Below are positions 1 through 8,798 of a stretch of DNA of 64,000 nt, in pieces. Position 1 is the first letter of the stretch; every line of letters begins with the position of its first letter. A program made the position numbers and the translations under genes. This DNA comes from Comamonadaceae bacterium OH2545_COT-014 (lineage in GTDB: Bacteria; Pseudomonadota; Gammaproteobacteria; Burkholderiales; Burkholderiaceae_C), in NCBI GenBank assembly GCA_003859965.1, contig RQYR01000007.1, positions 55,086 through 119,085 on the forward strand, in the 5' to 3' direction. The notes beneath the pieces were generated by a model. That model was not told the DNA's origin. It made no database searches and saw nothing but the letters and a program-made list of their open reading frames with translations.

Positions 1-1
1 T

Positions 2-1939
2 CTGCTGGCCACGCCGGTGCAGTTCATCCTGGGCGCGCGCTTTTACCAGGGGGCGTGGCATGCGCTGAAAAGCGGGGTGGGCAACATGGACCTGCTGGTG
101 TCGCTGGGCACCACGGCGGCCTGGCTGCTGTCGGTCTGGCTGTGGCTGTTTTCCGGGCATGGTGGGCATGCGCACCTGTACTTTGAAAGCGCCGCCGTGG
201 TGGTGGCCCTGGTGCGGCTGGGCAAGTGGCTGGAAGCGCGCGCCAAGCGCCAGACCACGGCCGCCATCCGCGCGCTGCACGCGCTGCGGCCCGAGGTGGC
301 GCACCTGCTGACGTTTGGCGAGGAAAAAGACATTCCGGTGGATGAGCTGCGCCCTGGCGACCGCCTGGTGGTGCGCCCGGGCGAGCGCATTCCGGCTGAC
401 GGCGTGGTGGCCGAGGGGCAGACGCAGGTGGACGAATCCATGCTCACCGGCGAGCCGCTGCCCGTGCCCAAGACCGTGGGCGACAAGCTCACGGGCGGCG
501 CCATCAACGGCGAAGGCCGCGTGCTGCTGGACGTGACCGCCACCGGGCGCGAGACGGTGCTGGCCCAGATCATTCGCCTGGTGCAAGACGCCCAGGCCGC
601 CAAGGCGCCGGTGCAGCGCCTGGCCGACCGCGTTTCGGCCGTGTTCGTGCCCGTGGTGGTGCTGGTGGCGCTGGCCACGCTGGCCGGCTGGTGGTGGAGC
701 GGCGCGGGGTGGGAGACGGCCATCATCCGCGCCGTGGCCGTGCTGGTCATCGCCTGCCCGTGCGCGCTGGGCCTGGCCACGCCCACGGCCATCATGGCCG
801 GCACCGGGGTGGCCGCGCGCCACGGCATTCTGGTGAAAGACGCCGAGGCGCTGGAAACCGCGCACCGGGTTGATACCGTGGCCTTTGACAAGACCGGCAC
901 GCTCACCCAGGGCCAGCCACGCCTGCTGGCCTTTGCCGCCGCCCCCGGCGTGGACGAGCGCACTGCCCTGGCCGCCAGCGCCGCCCTGCAATCGGGCAGC
1001 GAACACCCGCTGGCGCGCGCCGTGCTGGCCGCCGCCCGCGAACAGGGCTTGCATGAATTGCCCGCAGTGCAGGACGTGCGCGCCGTACCCGGCCACGGCA
1101 CCCAGGGGCAGGTGGGCGGCCATGCCCTGCTCATTGGCAGCCTGCGCTGGATGGACGCGCTGGGCGCGCAGTGGGCGCACTTACAGCCCCTGGCGCAAGA
1201 ACATCAGGCCCAGGGCGCCACGGTGTCCATCGTTGCCACGCGGCCTTCGGCTGAAGCCGCGCCTCACGCTTTGGCCCTATTGGCCTTTGGCGACGAGCCC
1301 AAGCCCGGCGCGCGCCCGGCCATCGACGCGCTGCATGCGCAAGGCATCCGCACCGTGATGATCTCGGGCGACAACCGTGGCGCGGCCGAGGCCATGGCGC
1401 GCCGCCTGGGCCTCAAGCCCGAGGCTGGCGAAGTGATGGCCGACGTGCTGCCCGGCGACAAGGCCGCAGCCATTGAACAGTTGCGCGGCGGCGGGCAAGC
1501 CCTGCCCACGCCCACTGCCGCAGCGCGCCGGCACGTGGTGGCCATGGTGGGCGACGGCGTGAACGATGCCCCGGCGCTGGCAGCGGCCGACGTGGGCATC
1601 GCCATGGGCAGCGGCACTGACGTGGCCATGCACGCCGCCGGCATCACGCTCATGCGCGGCGACGTGGCGCTGGTGCCCGCCGCGCTCGACATCTCGCGCC
1701 GCACGGTGGCCAAGATCCGGCAGAACCTGTTCTGGGCCTTCATCTACAACACGGCCGGCATTCCGCTGGCCGCGCTGGGCTACCTCAGCCCCGTGCTGGC
1801 CGGCGCGGCCATGGCCTTCAGCTCGGTCAGCGTCATGGCCAATGCGTTGCTGCTGCGGCGCTGGCGGCCGGCCACTGTGCAGGCAAAGGATGTGCCGGAA
1901 AAAGCCAATGCGTCCCCGGTTTCGCAGGAAGCGGGCTGA
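2..1939 (+). CDS. copA: Copper-translocating P-type ATPase, 5' end outside window
   Basis: Inner-membrane ATPase that exports Cu(I). The reading frame is open from base 2 with no start, so the N-terminal metal-binding domain(s) and first helices lie outside the window; 645 residues are visible. In order: the LLATPVQF helix typical of CopA at the very start, actuator motif TGEP near residue 150, the ion-site [10 protein letters not shown] near 252, phosphorylation motif DKTGTLT near 295, SEHPLARA for the nucleotide domain, GDGVNDAP near 516, and a C-terminal helix with [17 protein letters not shown]. The CPC site plus this last helix fit the Cu(I) subgroup (IB-1) rather than Zn/Cd pumps. The next gene is convergent. 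A GTG at 17 could be misread as a start but lies inside a conserved helix. Confidence 0.93.
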   Translation: MLATPVQFILGARFYQGAWHALKSGVGNMDLLVSLGTTAAWLLSVWLWLFSGHGGHAHLYFESAAVVVALVRLGKWLEARAKRQTTAAIRALHALRPEVAHLLTFGEEKDIPVDELRPGDRLVVRPGERIPADGVVAEGQTQVDESMLTGEPLPVPKTVGDKLTGGAINGEGRVLLDVTATGRETVLAQIIRLVQDAQAAKAPVQRLADRVSAVFVPVVVLVALATLAGWWWSGAGWETAIIRAVAVLVIACPCALGLATPTAIMAGTGVAARHGILVKDAEALETAHRVDTVAFDKTGTLTQGQPRLLAFAAAPGVDERTALAASAALQSGSEHPLARAVLAAAREQGLHELPAVQDVRAVPGHGTQGQVGGHALLIGSLRWMDALGAQWAHLQPLAQEHQAQGATVSIVATRPSAEAAPHALALLAFGDEPKPGARPAIDALHAQGIRTVMISGDNRGAAEAMARRLGLKPEAGEVMADVLPGDKAAAIEQLRGGGQALPTPTAAARRHVVAMVGDGVNDAPALAAADVGIAMGSGTDVAMHAAGITLMRGDVALVPAALDISRRTVAKIRQNLFWAFIYNTAGIPLAALGYLSPVLAGAAMAFSSVSVMANALLLRRWRPATVQAKDVPEKANASPVSQEAG

Positions 1940-1972
1940 AAGACCCGGCCTGCCGGGAGTAGGTACAAAGCG

Positions 1973-2875
1973 TCAGCCCTTGGGCTCCAGCAGCTTGACC
2001 ACGCTGGAGAAGTCCAGCCCGCCGCGGCCGGCCTGGCTGTTGAGGGCGTAGAGGTTGCGCGCCAGCTCGCCCAGCGGGATGGGGCTGCCCACGCCCATGG
2101 CGGCTTCGACGGCCAGGCCCAGGTCCTTGAGCATCAGGTCGTTGCCAAAGCCGCCGCTGTAGCCGCGCGAGGCGGGGGCGTTTTCCAGCACGCCGGGCCA
2201 GGGGTTGCACACTTCGGTGGCCCAGCTGCGGCCGGTGCTGACGGCCATCATCTGCGACAGGGCCTTGGCGTCTAGCCCGTGCGCCGCGCCCAGGGCCAGG
2301 GCTTCGCCGGTGACGGCCATGATGACGCCCAGCGCCATGTTGTTACACAGCTTGGCGACCTGGCCCGCGCCGGCATCGCCCATGTGGAAGATGTTCTTGC
2401 CCATGGCTTGCAGCATGGGGCGGGCGCGTTCCAGCGCCGCCGCGTCGCCGCCGACGATGAAGGTGAGCGTGCCCGCCGTGGCGCCGGCCACGCCGCCGGA
2501 AACGGGCGCGTCGATCATGGCCAGGCCGCGCGCCTTGGCGGCTTCGGCCACTTTCTTGGCGGAGGCGGGGGCGATGGTGCTGCAGTCAATCACCAGCGCG
2601 CCCTCGGCCAGCCCGGCCAGCAGGCCGGCCTGGCCATTGGCGCCCAGGTACAGCCCTTCCACGTGGCGGCTGGCGGGCAGCATGGAGATGACGACTTGCG
2701 CGCCCTTGGCCGCTTCGCTGGCGCTGGCGGCGGCGGTCACGCCTTCGGCCTTGACCTTGGCCAGCGCGTCGGCGCTCAAGTCGAAGGCGCTGACGGTGAA
2801 GCCGGCTTTTTGCAGGTTGATGGCCATGGGGCCGCCCATGTTGCCCAGGCCGATGAAGGCGATGGTGGTGCTCAT
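1973..2875 (-). CDS. mmsB: 3-hydroxyisobutyrate dehydrogenase
   Basis: Oxidises 3-hydroxyisobutyrate to methylmalonate semialdehyde with NAD+, the fourth step of this valine operon. The protein has 300 residues, the normal family length. The N-terminal Rossmann motif is GLGNMGGPMA (about residues 9-18), the substrate loop is DAPVSGGVAGA (122-132), and GAGQVAKLCNN carries the catalytic Lys175 and Asn179. The start has an AGGAGACAACAC leader. It is the last gene of the minus-strand run from mmsA, 128 bases downstream of the CoA hydrolase gene. Tartronate semialdehyde reductase is the nearest alternative, but the neighbours decide for valine degradation. Confidence 0.93.
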   Translation of the reverse strand: MSTTIAFIGLGNMGGPMAINLQKAGFTVSAFDLSADALAKVKAEGVTAAASASEAAKGAQVVISMLPASRHVEGLYLGANGQAGLLAGLAEGALVIDCSTIAPASAKKVAEAAKARGLAMIDAPVSGGVAGATAGTLTFIVGGDAAALERARPMLQAMGKNIFHMGDAGAGQVAKLCNNMALGVIMAVTGEALALGAAHGLDAKALSQMMAVSTGRSWATEVCNPWPGVLENAPASRGYSGGFGNDLMLKDLGLAVEAAMGVGSPIPLGELARNLYALNSQAGRGGLDFSSVVKLLEPKG

Positions 2876-3003
2876 GTGTTGTCTCCTTGGATGGGATGGG
2901 TTGAGTTAGGTTGGGAACGGATCGCGCGGGGGCCGCGACCTTGGATGTCATCGGGCGCGAAGCGCCCTCATCGCAGGCCGCAGGCCGCAGGTCATAACAG
3001 TCA

Positions 3004-4137
3004 TCAGCGCAGGTCGGCCAGCGGGTGCGCGCCGTCAAAGCGCGGACGCAGGATGTCCTCGATCAGCGCGGGCGTGACCTCGGCCAGCGTGGCGGGCTGC
3101 CAGCGCGGGTTCTTGTCCTTGTCGATCAGCAGGGCGCGCACGCCTTCGGCGAAGTCGGGGTGGGCGCAGCAGCCGACGGAGGCTTGCAGCTCCAGCCGGA
3201 AGGCGTCGGCCAGCGAGAGGTGGCGGCAGCGCTCTTGCAGCGCCAGCCCCAGCACGGCGGAGGTGGGCGAGCCTTTGCTGAAGGTGGCGCCGGCCTGGGC
3301 CAGCCAGGGGTCGGCGTCTTGCGCCAGCGCGGCCAGGCGCGGGGCCAGGTCTTGCAGGCGGTCGTGGCCGATCACGGCGTTGATGCGGTCCAGATGCGTG
3401 CGCAGGTGCGAGGCGGGCAGCTCGACCCCCTGGCCCAGCGTTTCAAGCAGGTGGCTCAGCTGCGCGCCATCGGCCTCGCGCTCGCCCTGCCAGCGGGATT
3501 CGGCCAGGGCTTGCAGCAGCGCGCCGTGCTGCTCATGCGGCACGGCAAAGTTGGCCAGGCCGGTGAACAGGGCGTCGGCAGCGTTGATGTGCGCGCCGGT
3601 CAGGGCCAGGAAGGCGCCGGTGCGCCCGGGCAGGCGCGGCAGCAGCCAGCTGCCGCCCACGTCGGGGTACAGGCCGATGTTGATCTCGGGCATGGCCATG
3701 CGCGTCTTGGGCGTGGCCACGCGGTGCGAGGCGCCGGCCATAAGGCCGATGCCGCCGCCCATGACGATGCCGTGGCCCCAGCACAGCAGGGGCTTGGGGT
3801 AGGTGTGGATGCGGTGGTCGAGCCGGTATTCGCGCTCGAAGAAGGCGGGCGCCTCGGGCGGCACCTGGCCGGCGGGCAGGGCGCGGATGGCGCGCGCCAG
3901 GCCCACCACGTCGCCCCCGGCGCAAAAGGCCTTGTCGCCCGTGGCGTCAAGCAGCACGCCGGCGATTTGCGGGTCTTCGGCCCAGGCCTTGAGCTGGGGG
4001 TCGAGCAGGTTGACCATGTCCAGCGACAGCGCGTTCAGGCTGGCGGGGCTGTTGAGCGTGGCGCGGCCCCACAGGTGGCCGCTGGCGCTGCGGAGGGTTT
4101 CGAACAGGACGGGGGAGGTGTCGGAAGGTGCGGTCAT
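3004..4137 (-). CDS. 3-hydroxyisobutyryl-CoA hydrolase (HIBCH type)
   Basis: Enoyl-CoA hydratase/isomerase superfamily member, 377 residues, the longer size typical of 3-hydroxyisobutyryl-CoA hydrolase (ordinary hydratases have about 260). It releases 3-hydroxyisobutyrate and CoA. Visible motifs: oxyanion-hole segment DKAFCAGGDVVGL, then GGGIGLMAGASHRV, and MPEINIGLYPDVGGSWLLPR, where the MPE glutamate and the later Asp fit the hydrolase active site. The ATG at 4137 gives MTAPSDTS; an in-frame ATG at 4161 would add eight residues of no family likeness. It lies between the enoyl-CoA hydratase gene and mmsB, as expected for the pathway order. Confidence 0.9.
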   Translation of the reverse strand: MTAPSDTSPVLFETLRSASGHLWGRATLNSPASLNALSLDMVNLLDPQLKAWAEDPQIAGVLLDATGDKAFCAGGDVVGLARAIRALPAGQVPPEAPAFFEREYRLDHRIHTYPKPLLCWGHGIVMGGGIGLMAGASHRVATPKTRMAMPEINIGLYPDVGGSWLLPRLPGRTGAFLALTGAHINAADALFTGLANFAVPHEQHGALLQALAESRWQGEREADGAQLSHLLETLGQGVELPASHLRTHLDRINAVIGHDRLQDLAPRLAALAQDADPWLAQAGATFSKGSPTSAVLGLALQERCRHLSLADAFRLELQASVGCCAHPDFAEGVRALLIDKDKNPRWQPATLAEVTPALIEDILRPRFDGAHPLADLR

Positions 4138-4237
4138 GGGGTTGGGATGGATGGTTTTCAACGCCCTCTTCTTCTAGGAGAGGGTGGGGGAGGGCATGCG
4201 GCGCATCTGGCAAGCGCGGGCGCGGGCCGCATGACTG

Positions 4238-4366
4238 GAATGACTTCGCCGCCGGCGCGGCGTGGATGAAGGATGAAGGCGGATGCTGACGCCCCCGTCA
4301 TTTTTCATCGACGGCCGCAGGCCGAGGTCATTGCTCATCAACGCCGCGCCAGCGGCGAAGTCATTC
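4238..4366. repeat. 26-bp inverted repeat with short tandem units
   Basis: 4238-4263 and 4341-4366 are inverted copies of 26 bases with one mismatch, built around GAATGACTTCGCCGC. Between them GTCATT recurs before CGC-rich blocks (GTCATTTTTCATCGACG, GTCATTGCTCATCAACG, GTCATTCGTCATGC). A related GTCATCGG...GTCATAACAGTCATC block lies at 2947-3004, so this repeat type flanks the CoA hydrolase gene on both sides. It is non-coding; its function is unknown. Confidence 0.6.
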
Positions 4367-4373
4367 GTCATGC

Positions 4374-5162
4374 TCAAGCGTTCTTCCACTGCGGGGCGCG
4401 CTTTTCCAGAAAGGCGGTCACGCCTTCGCGCTGGTCCTGGGTGTCGAACAGGTCGATGAAGGCTTCGCGCTCGCCAGGCAGGGCCGTGGCCGGGCCGCCG
4501 TGGCGCGCGGCCTGGATGAGCTGCTTGCAGGCGCGCACGGCGCTGGGGCTTTGGCGGCCCACCTGTTGAGCCAGGGCCAGGGCGCGCTCAAGCGCCTGGC
4601 CGCGTGGCAGCACTTCTTGCACCAGGCCGATGCGCAGGGCGGTGGCGGCATCTACCCGCTCGCCCAGCAGCACCAGGCGCTTGGCCCAGGCCTCGCCCAC
4701 GTTCCACGACAGCCACTGGGTGCCGCCGGCGCAGGGCAGCAGGCCCACGCTGGCTTCGGGCAGGGCCATGACGGCGTGTTCTTCGGCCACGCGCAGGTCG
4801 CAGGCCAGCGCGCATTCCAGCCCGCCGCCCATGGCGTAGCCGTTGAGCGCGGCAATGCTCACGCCGCCAAAGCCGGCCAGGGCTTCAAAGGCCGCGCCAA
4901 AGCGCCGCGCCATGGTGGCGGCCACGGCCTTGTCGCCGCTGGCGAACAGCTTCAGGTCGGCCCCGGCGCTGAAGAACTTCTCGCCGTCGCCGGTGATGAC
5001 CAGCGCGTACACGCTGCGGTCGGCATTGAGGTCGGCCACCAGCTGCTCCAGCGCGGCCAGGCTCTCGGCCGTCCAGGTGTGGGCGGGCGGGTTGTTCAGG
5101 GTGACGAGGGCGGTGTGGCCGCGTTTTTCCAGGCGCAGGCCGGTGTAGGTTTTTTCGCTCAT
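4374..5162 (-). CDS. Enoyl-CoA hydratase (methacrylyl-CoA hydration likely)
   Basis: Crotonase-fold protein of 262 residues, the standard length. It has SAGADLKLFASGD (oxyanion hole, about 66-77) and GYAMGGGLECALACD with Glu116, followed by ALPEASVGLLPCAGG with Glu136; these are the two catalytic glutamates of true hydratases. Start ATG at 5162 overlaps the stop of the acyl-CoA dehydrogenase by four bases (ATGA), so the two are translationally coupled. In this operon the expected substrate is methacrylyl-CoA, giving 3-hydroxyisobutyryl-CoA. Substrate is inferred from context, since crotonases are hard to separate by sequence alone. Confidence 0.9.
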   Translation of the reverse strand: MSEKTYTGLRLEKRGHTALVTLNNPPAHTWTAESLAALEQLVADLNADRSVYALVITGDGEKFFSAGADLKLFASGDKAVAATMARRFGAAFEALAGFGGVSIAALNGYAMGGGLECALACDLRVAEEHAVMALPEASVGLLPCAGGTQWLSWNVGEAWAKRLVLLGERVDAATALRIGLVQEVLPRGQALERALALAQQVGRQSPSAVRACKQLIQAARHGGPATALPGEREAFIDLFDTQDQREGVTAFLEKRAPQWKNA

Positions 5163-6319
5163 CGAATGGTCTCCAGTGAATCGTCTTGCAAGAGGCGGCG
5201 CGCGATGATGACGCGCATGATTTCGTTCGTGCCTTCCAGAATCTGGTGCACGCGGGCGTCGCGCAGCAGGCGCTCCAGCGGGTATTCGCGGATGTAGCCG
5301 TAGCCGCCGTGCAGTTGCAGCGCGTCGTTGATGACGGCAAAGCCCGCGTCGGTGGCAAAGCGCTTGGCCATGGCGCAGTAGGTGCTGGCGTCGGGCGCGC
5401 CGGCGTCAAGCTTGCTGGCGGCCAGGCGCACCATCTGGCGCGCGGCCACCAGCTCGGTGGCCATGTCGGCCAGCTTGAATTGCAGGGCCTGGAAGCTGGC
5501 CAGCGTCTTGCCGAACTGCTGGCGCTCATGCATGTAGCGCTGCGCATGGCCCAGTGCGCCTTGGGCGGCGCCGACCGAGCAGGTGGCGATGTTGATGCGG
5601 CCGCCGTCCAGGCCTTTCATGGCGATCTTGAAGCCCTCGCCCTCGCGGCCCAGCAGGTGGTCGGCGGGGATGCGCACGTTGTCGAAGCTGATCTGGCGCG
5701 TGGGCTGGCTGTTCCAGCCCATTTTTTCTTCCTTCTTGCCGTACTGGATGCCGGGGGCGTTGGCGGGCACGGCGAAGGCGCTGACGCCGCCGGGGCCGGG
5801 GCCGCCGGTGCGGGCCATGAGCACCAGCACGTCGGTGCTGCCCGCGCCGCTGATGAAAACCTTGCTGCCGTTGATGACGTAGTCGTCGCCCTGCTTTTCG
5901 GCGCGGGTCTTGAGCGAGCCGGCGTCGGAGCCGGCGCCCGGCTCGGTCAGGCAGTAGCTGGCGAGCTTTTGGCCGCTGGTGAGCGCCTCGCCCCATTCGG
6001 CGCGCACGCGCTCGCCGCCCCAGGCGCCCAGCATCCAGGTGGCCATGTTGTGGATGGTGATGAAGGCGGTGGTGGAGGGGTCGAAGGCGGCCATTTCCTC
6101 GAACACCAGCGTGGCGTCAAGCCGGGGCAGCGCCAGCCCGCCAATGCTCTCGGGCGCGTAAAGGCCGCAAAAGCCCAGCTCGCCAGCCTTGGCGATGGTG
6201 TCGCGCGGGAAGTGGCTTTGCGCGTCCCATTCGGCGGCGTGCGGGGCCAGCTCGGCCTGTGCGAACTGGCGCGCGGTGTCGGCGAAGGCGCGCTGGTCTT
6301 CGGTGAGTTCAAAGTCCAT
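5159..6319 (-). CDS. Acyl-CoA dehydrogenase, probably isobutyryl-CoA dehydrogenase
   Basis: FAD enzyme of 386 residues that oxidises an acyl-CoA to the 2-enoyl-CoA and passes electrons to ETF. N-terminal helical domain MDFELTEDQRAFADTARQF; FAD/substrate signature YCLTEPGAGSDAGSL; second signature with GGYGYIREYPLERLLRD; catalytic base in LEGTNEI (Glu362), the position used by short-chain acyl-CoA dehydrogenases (isovaleryl and long-chain enzymes use another). Coupled by four bases to the hydratase downstream and following two small genes downstream of mmsA, it is best read as the isobutyryl-CoA step. Butyryl-CoA or 2-methylbutyryl-CoA specificity cannot be excluded. Confidence 0.9.
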   Translation of the reverse strand: MDFELTEDQRAFADTARQFAQAELAPHAAEWDAQSHFPRDTIAKAGELGFCGLYAPESIGGLALPRLDATLVFEEMAAFDPSTTAFITIHNMATWMLGAWGGERVRAEWGEALTSGQKLASYCLTEPGAGSDAGSLKTRAEKQGDDYVINGSKVFISGAGSTDVLVLMARTGGPGPGGVSAFAVPANAPGIQYGKKEEKMGWNSQPTRQISFDNVRIPADHLLGREGEGFKIAMKGLDGGRINIATCSVGAAQGALGHAQRYMHERQQFGKTLASFQALQFKLADMATELVAARQMVRLAASKLDAGAPDASTYCAMAKRFATDAGFAVINDALQLHGGYGYIREYPLERLLRDARVHQILEGTNEIMRVIIARRLLQDDSLETIR

Positions 6320-6392
6320 GTGTTTGTCTCCGGTTTTTCTTGTGGCGGACGCGGGGGCGGTGTGCCCGGGTGGTTACGGGCGTTGCAGCGTT

Positions 6393-6791
6393 TCAGTCCA
6401 CGCGGTAGCCGTTCATCAGCCAGTCCTGGCGCAGCGCGCGGCGGCGGGCCAGGTGCTGCGCGATCATGCAGGCGTGGTGGGCGCTGGCGGCGGGCGCTGC
6501 CACGTCGCCCCGCAAGGGAGCCTGCTGCTGGCAGTGCTGGCGCGCCTGGCGGCGCCACTGGGCCTGGTCGCTGCGCAAGGCAGGGCGCTCGTGGGCCGAG
6601 AGGACGAGCAGCACGTCGCCGTACAGGGTTTCGGTGTCGGCCTGCACGGCTTCCAGGTCTTGCAGGGTGCAGCTTTGCGGCGTGCAGGTGGCGGCAGCGG
6701 CGGGCGTTTGTGCCCAGGCAGGCCAGGCCGCCGCGCTGGACAGCACGGCGGCGGCCAGCGCATGCCCAGGGCTAGGGCGCCGCATCCACAT
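6393..6791 (-). CDS. Secreted LprI-like (DUF1311-like) small protein
   Basis: 132 residues with a clear signal peptide (MRRPSPGHALAAAVLSSAAAWPAWA, cleavage after AWA). The mature part is helix-forming and has five cysteines (CTPQSC early, then HC, and HHAC). The arrangement of charged helices with Q/R-rich RQHCQQQ recalls lysozyme-inhibitor LprI/DUF1311 proteins, but the match is by eye. It starts inside the 3' end of the upstream gene (20-base overlap; ATG at 6785 is an alternative), so it is in the valine operon. No link to valine catabolism is obvious. Confidence 0.65.
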   Translation of the reverse strand: MWMRRPSPGHALAAAVLSSAAAWPAWAQTPAAAATCTPQSCTLQDLEAVQADTETLYGDVLLVLSAHERPALRSDQAQWRRQARQHCQQQAPLRGDVAAPAASAHHACMIAQHLARRRALRQDWLMNGYRVD

Positions 6792-7098
6792 CGGACCAGA
6801 CGTCGTGCGCCACGTTGTCCACCATCACGGGCGTGTCGTAGAAGGCGATGACTGGCGGCGCGCCGTATTTGGCGCGCACGAAGGCCCGCCATTCGTCGCT
6901 GTACGCGGCCTCGGCCTGCGCGCGCGAGCGCCAGAGGTACACGCCGCCCGCCGTGCGCCCGTCTTCCGACAGGATGTAGTGCTTGCGCACCAGCCCGTCC
7001 AGCCCCTGGTACTTGGGGGCCGTGCCCAGAAAGGTGTCGCGCGCTTGCTGGCGCGACATGGGCGCGGGCAGGGCGAAGGTGACGATGGCGGTGATCAT
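6772..7098 (-). CDS. Small YdhR/ABM-like monooxygenase-fold protein
   Basis: 108 residues. Starts MITAIVTFALPAPMSRQQARDTFLGTAPKYQGLDGLVRKHYI, then GGVYLWRSRAQAEAAY and a C-terminal strand-rich end. The pattern of F-x-G-x-x-GL-x-RKHYI and GG-x-Y-x-W is that of dimeric alpha/beta-barrel proteins of the YdhR/antibiotic biosynthesis monooxygenase group. It begins 23 bases after the mmsA stop and overlaps the next gene by 20 bases, so it should be co-transcribed with the valine genes. The substrate is unknown; a role in a side reaction or quinone/aldehyde handling is only a guess. Confidence 0.7.
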   Translation of the reverse strand: MITAIVTFALPAPMSRQQARDTFLGTAPKYQGLDGLVRKHYILSEDGRTAGGVYLWRSRAQAEAAYSDEWRAFVRAKYGAPPVIAFYDTPVMVDNVAHDVWSDVDAAP

Positions 7099-7120
7099 CG
7101 CTGCACAGCCCCGCGCCGCT

Positions 7121-8629
7121 TCACTTCAGGCTGATGGTGGTGTTCACGCCCTGGCCGGCGGTGCTGTCGTCGAACCAGCGGGCGGTGACGGTCTTGGTCT
7201 GCGTGTAGAACAGGATGACCTGCTTGCCGTAAGGGCCCAGGTCGCCCAGCTTGGACGCGCGCGAGCCGGTGAAGGAAAACAGCGGCACGGGCACGGGCAC
7301 GGGCACGTTGATGCCGACCTGGCCGACGTCGATGTCTTCCTGGAACTTGCGCGCCGCCGCGCCCGACTGGGTGAACACGGCCGTGCCGTTGCCGTTGGGG
7401 TTGGCGTTGATGAACTCGATGGCCTCGTCCAGCGTGGCGGCGTTGACCACGCACAGCACGGGGCCGAAGATTTCCTGCTCGTAAATGGCCATGCCGGGCT
7501 TGACGCCGCTGAAGATGGTGGGGCCGACGAAGTTGCCTTTCTCGTAGCCGGGCACATTGGGCTTGCGGCCGTCGAGCTCCAGCTTGGCGCCATCGGCCAC
7601 GCCGCGCTCGATCAGCCCTTCGATGCGCGAGAGCGCGGCGCAGGAGATCACCGGGCCCAGATCGGCGCCTTGCTCGGTGCCGGCGCTGACCTTGAGCGTC
7701 TTGGCCTTTTCCACCAGCTCGGGCAGCCATTTTTGCGCCTCGCCCACCAACACTACCACCGGCAGGGCCATGCAGCGTTGGCCTGCGGCGCCGAACGATG
7801 CGCCGGCGATGGCGTTGAGGGTTTGCTCCTTGTTCGCATCGGGCAGCACGATGGCGTGGTTCTTCGCGCCCATCATGCACTGCACGCGCTTGCCAGCCAG
7901 GCTGGCGCGGTTGTACACGTGCGTGCCCACCTTGGTGGAGCCGACGAAGCTGATGGCCTTGATGTCCGGGTGGTCGCAAATGGCGTTGACGGCGTTTTCA
8001 CCGCCGTGGATGACGTTGAGCACGCCGGCGGGAATGCCCGCTTCCACTGCCAGCTCGCACAGGCGCATGGTCACCATGGGGTCTTGCTCGGAGGGCTTGA
8101 GCACGAAGGTGTTGCCCGTGGCAATGGCCATGGGGAACATCCACAGCGGGATCATGGCCGGGAAGTTGAACGGCGTGATGCCTGCGCACACGCCCAGCGG
8201 TTGCAGCAGGGTGTAGGTGTCCACGCCATTGGCCACGTTGTTGGCCAGCTCGCCCAGTTGCAGGTTGCCGATGGCGCTGGCGTGCTCCACCACTTCCAGG
8301 CCGCGGAACACGTCGCCCTCGGCATCGGGCAGGGTCTTGCCTTGCTCGGCCGTCAGCATGGCGGCCAGCTCTTTCATGTTCTCGCGGATGAGCTGCTGGT
8401 ACTTCAGGAAGATGCGTGCGCGCGCGCCAATGGGGGTTTTGCGCCAGGTCTTGAAGGCCTCCTTGGCGGCGGCCACGGCAGCGTTGATCTCGTCTTGCGT
8501 GGCAAAGGGCACGCGCGCCAGCACTTCCTGCGTGGCGGGGTTGACCACGTCGCGCCATTCGGTGGTTTTGGACTGGACGAATTCGCCGTTGATGAGCAGC
8601 GGAATATTGGGCACGGACGCAGCGGTCAT
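7121..8629 (-). CDS. mmsA: Methylmalonate-semialdehyde dehydrogenase (CoA-acylating)
   Basis: NAD+ and CoA-dependent aldehyde dehydrogenase that turns methylmalonate semialdehyde into propionyl-CoA, the last valine step. 502 residues from the ATG at 8629, which has a perfect-looking CAGGAGACC ribosome site; the frame is open 186 bases further upstream but that stretch is the regulatory region. Motifs: [16 protein letters not shown] (151-166), FVGSTKVG (228-235), [10 protein letters not shown], and the catalytic Cys286 in [14 protein letters not shown]. This AGQRCMA context is characteristic of MMSDH. First gene of the seven-gene minus-strand operon and divergent from the ScfR-like regulator. 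Confidence 0.95.
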   Translation of the reverse strand: MTAASVPNIPLLINGEFVQSKTTEWRDVVNPATQEVLARVPFATQDEINAAVAAAKEAFKTWRKTPIGARARIFLKYQQLIRENMKELAAMLTAEQGKTLPDAEGDVFRGLEVVEHASAIGNLQLGELANNVANGVDTYTLLQPLGVCAGITPFNFPAMIPLWMFPMAIATGNTFVLKPSEQDPMVTMRLCELAVEAGIPAGVLNVIHGGENAVNAICDHPDIKAISFVGSTKVGTHVYNRASLAGKRVQCMMGAKNHAIVLPDANKEQTLNAIAGASFGAAGQRCMALPVVVLVGEAQKWLPELVEKAKTLKVSAGTEQGADLGPVISCAALSRIEGLIERGVADGAKLELDGRKPNVPGYEKGNFVGPTIFSGVKPGMAIYEQEIFGPVLCVVNAATLDEAIEFINANPNGNGTAVFTQSGAAARKFQEDIDVGQVGINVPVPVPVPLFSFTGSRASKLGDLGPYGKQVILFYTQTKTVTARWFDDSTAGQGVNTTISLK

Positions 8630-8708
8630 GTGGTCTCCTGATAGGTGAAATGAAAAAGTGACCGGTCGGGTTAAAGCACCGGCATGTTGGCCAGCGAATT
8701 TATACGCC

Positions 8709-8792
8709 AATTCCACAAACGGCAATAAGTGCTTGCCCGTAAAAGGAAAATTTGCGAAGTGCTTTACATTGAAACAATGATTTTGTGGAATT
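8709..8792. promoter_or_regulatory. Inverted operator-like sites between mmsA and its regulator
   Basis: AATTCCACAAA at 8709-8719 reappears as its exact reverse complement TTTGTGGAATT at 8782-8792, with centres 73 bases apart in the 169-base divergent gap. Between them is AATTTGCGAAG (about 8749-8760), which resembles the TTTGCAAA-type sites described for RamB/ScfR regulators. The region is much richer in A/T than its surroundings. The placement next to the ATG of the regulator (8799) suggests autoregulation together with control of the valine operon. Binding is inferred. Confidence 0.55.
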
Positions 8793-8798
8793 TGTGAA

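Noticed and set aside
43..1134. Long open frame on the minus strand opposite the copper ATPase
   Set aside because: It lies fully antisense to a protein with all P-type ATPase motifs and has the Ser/Thr/Arg-rich look of a GC-rich shadow frame.
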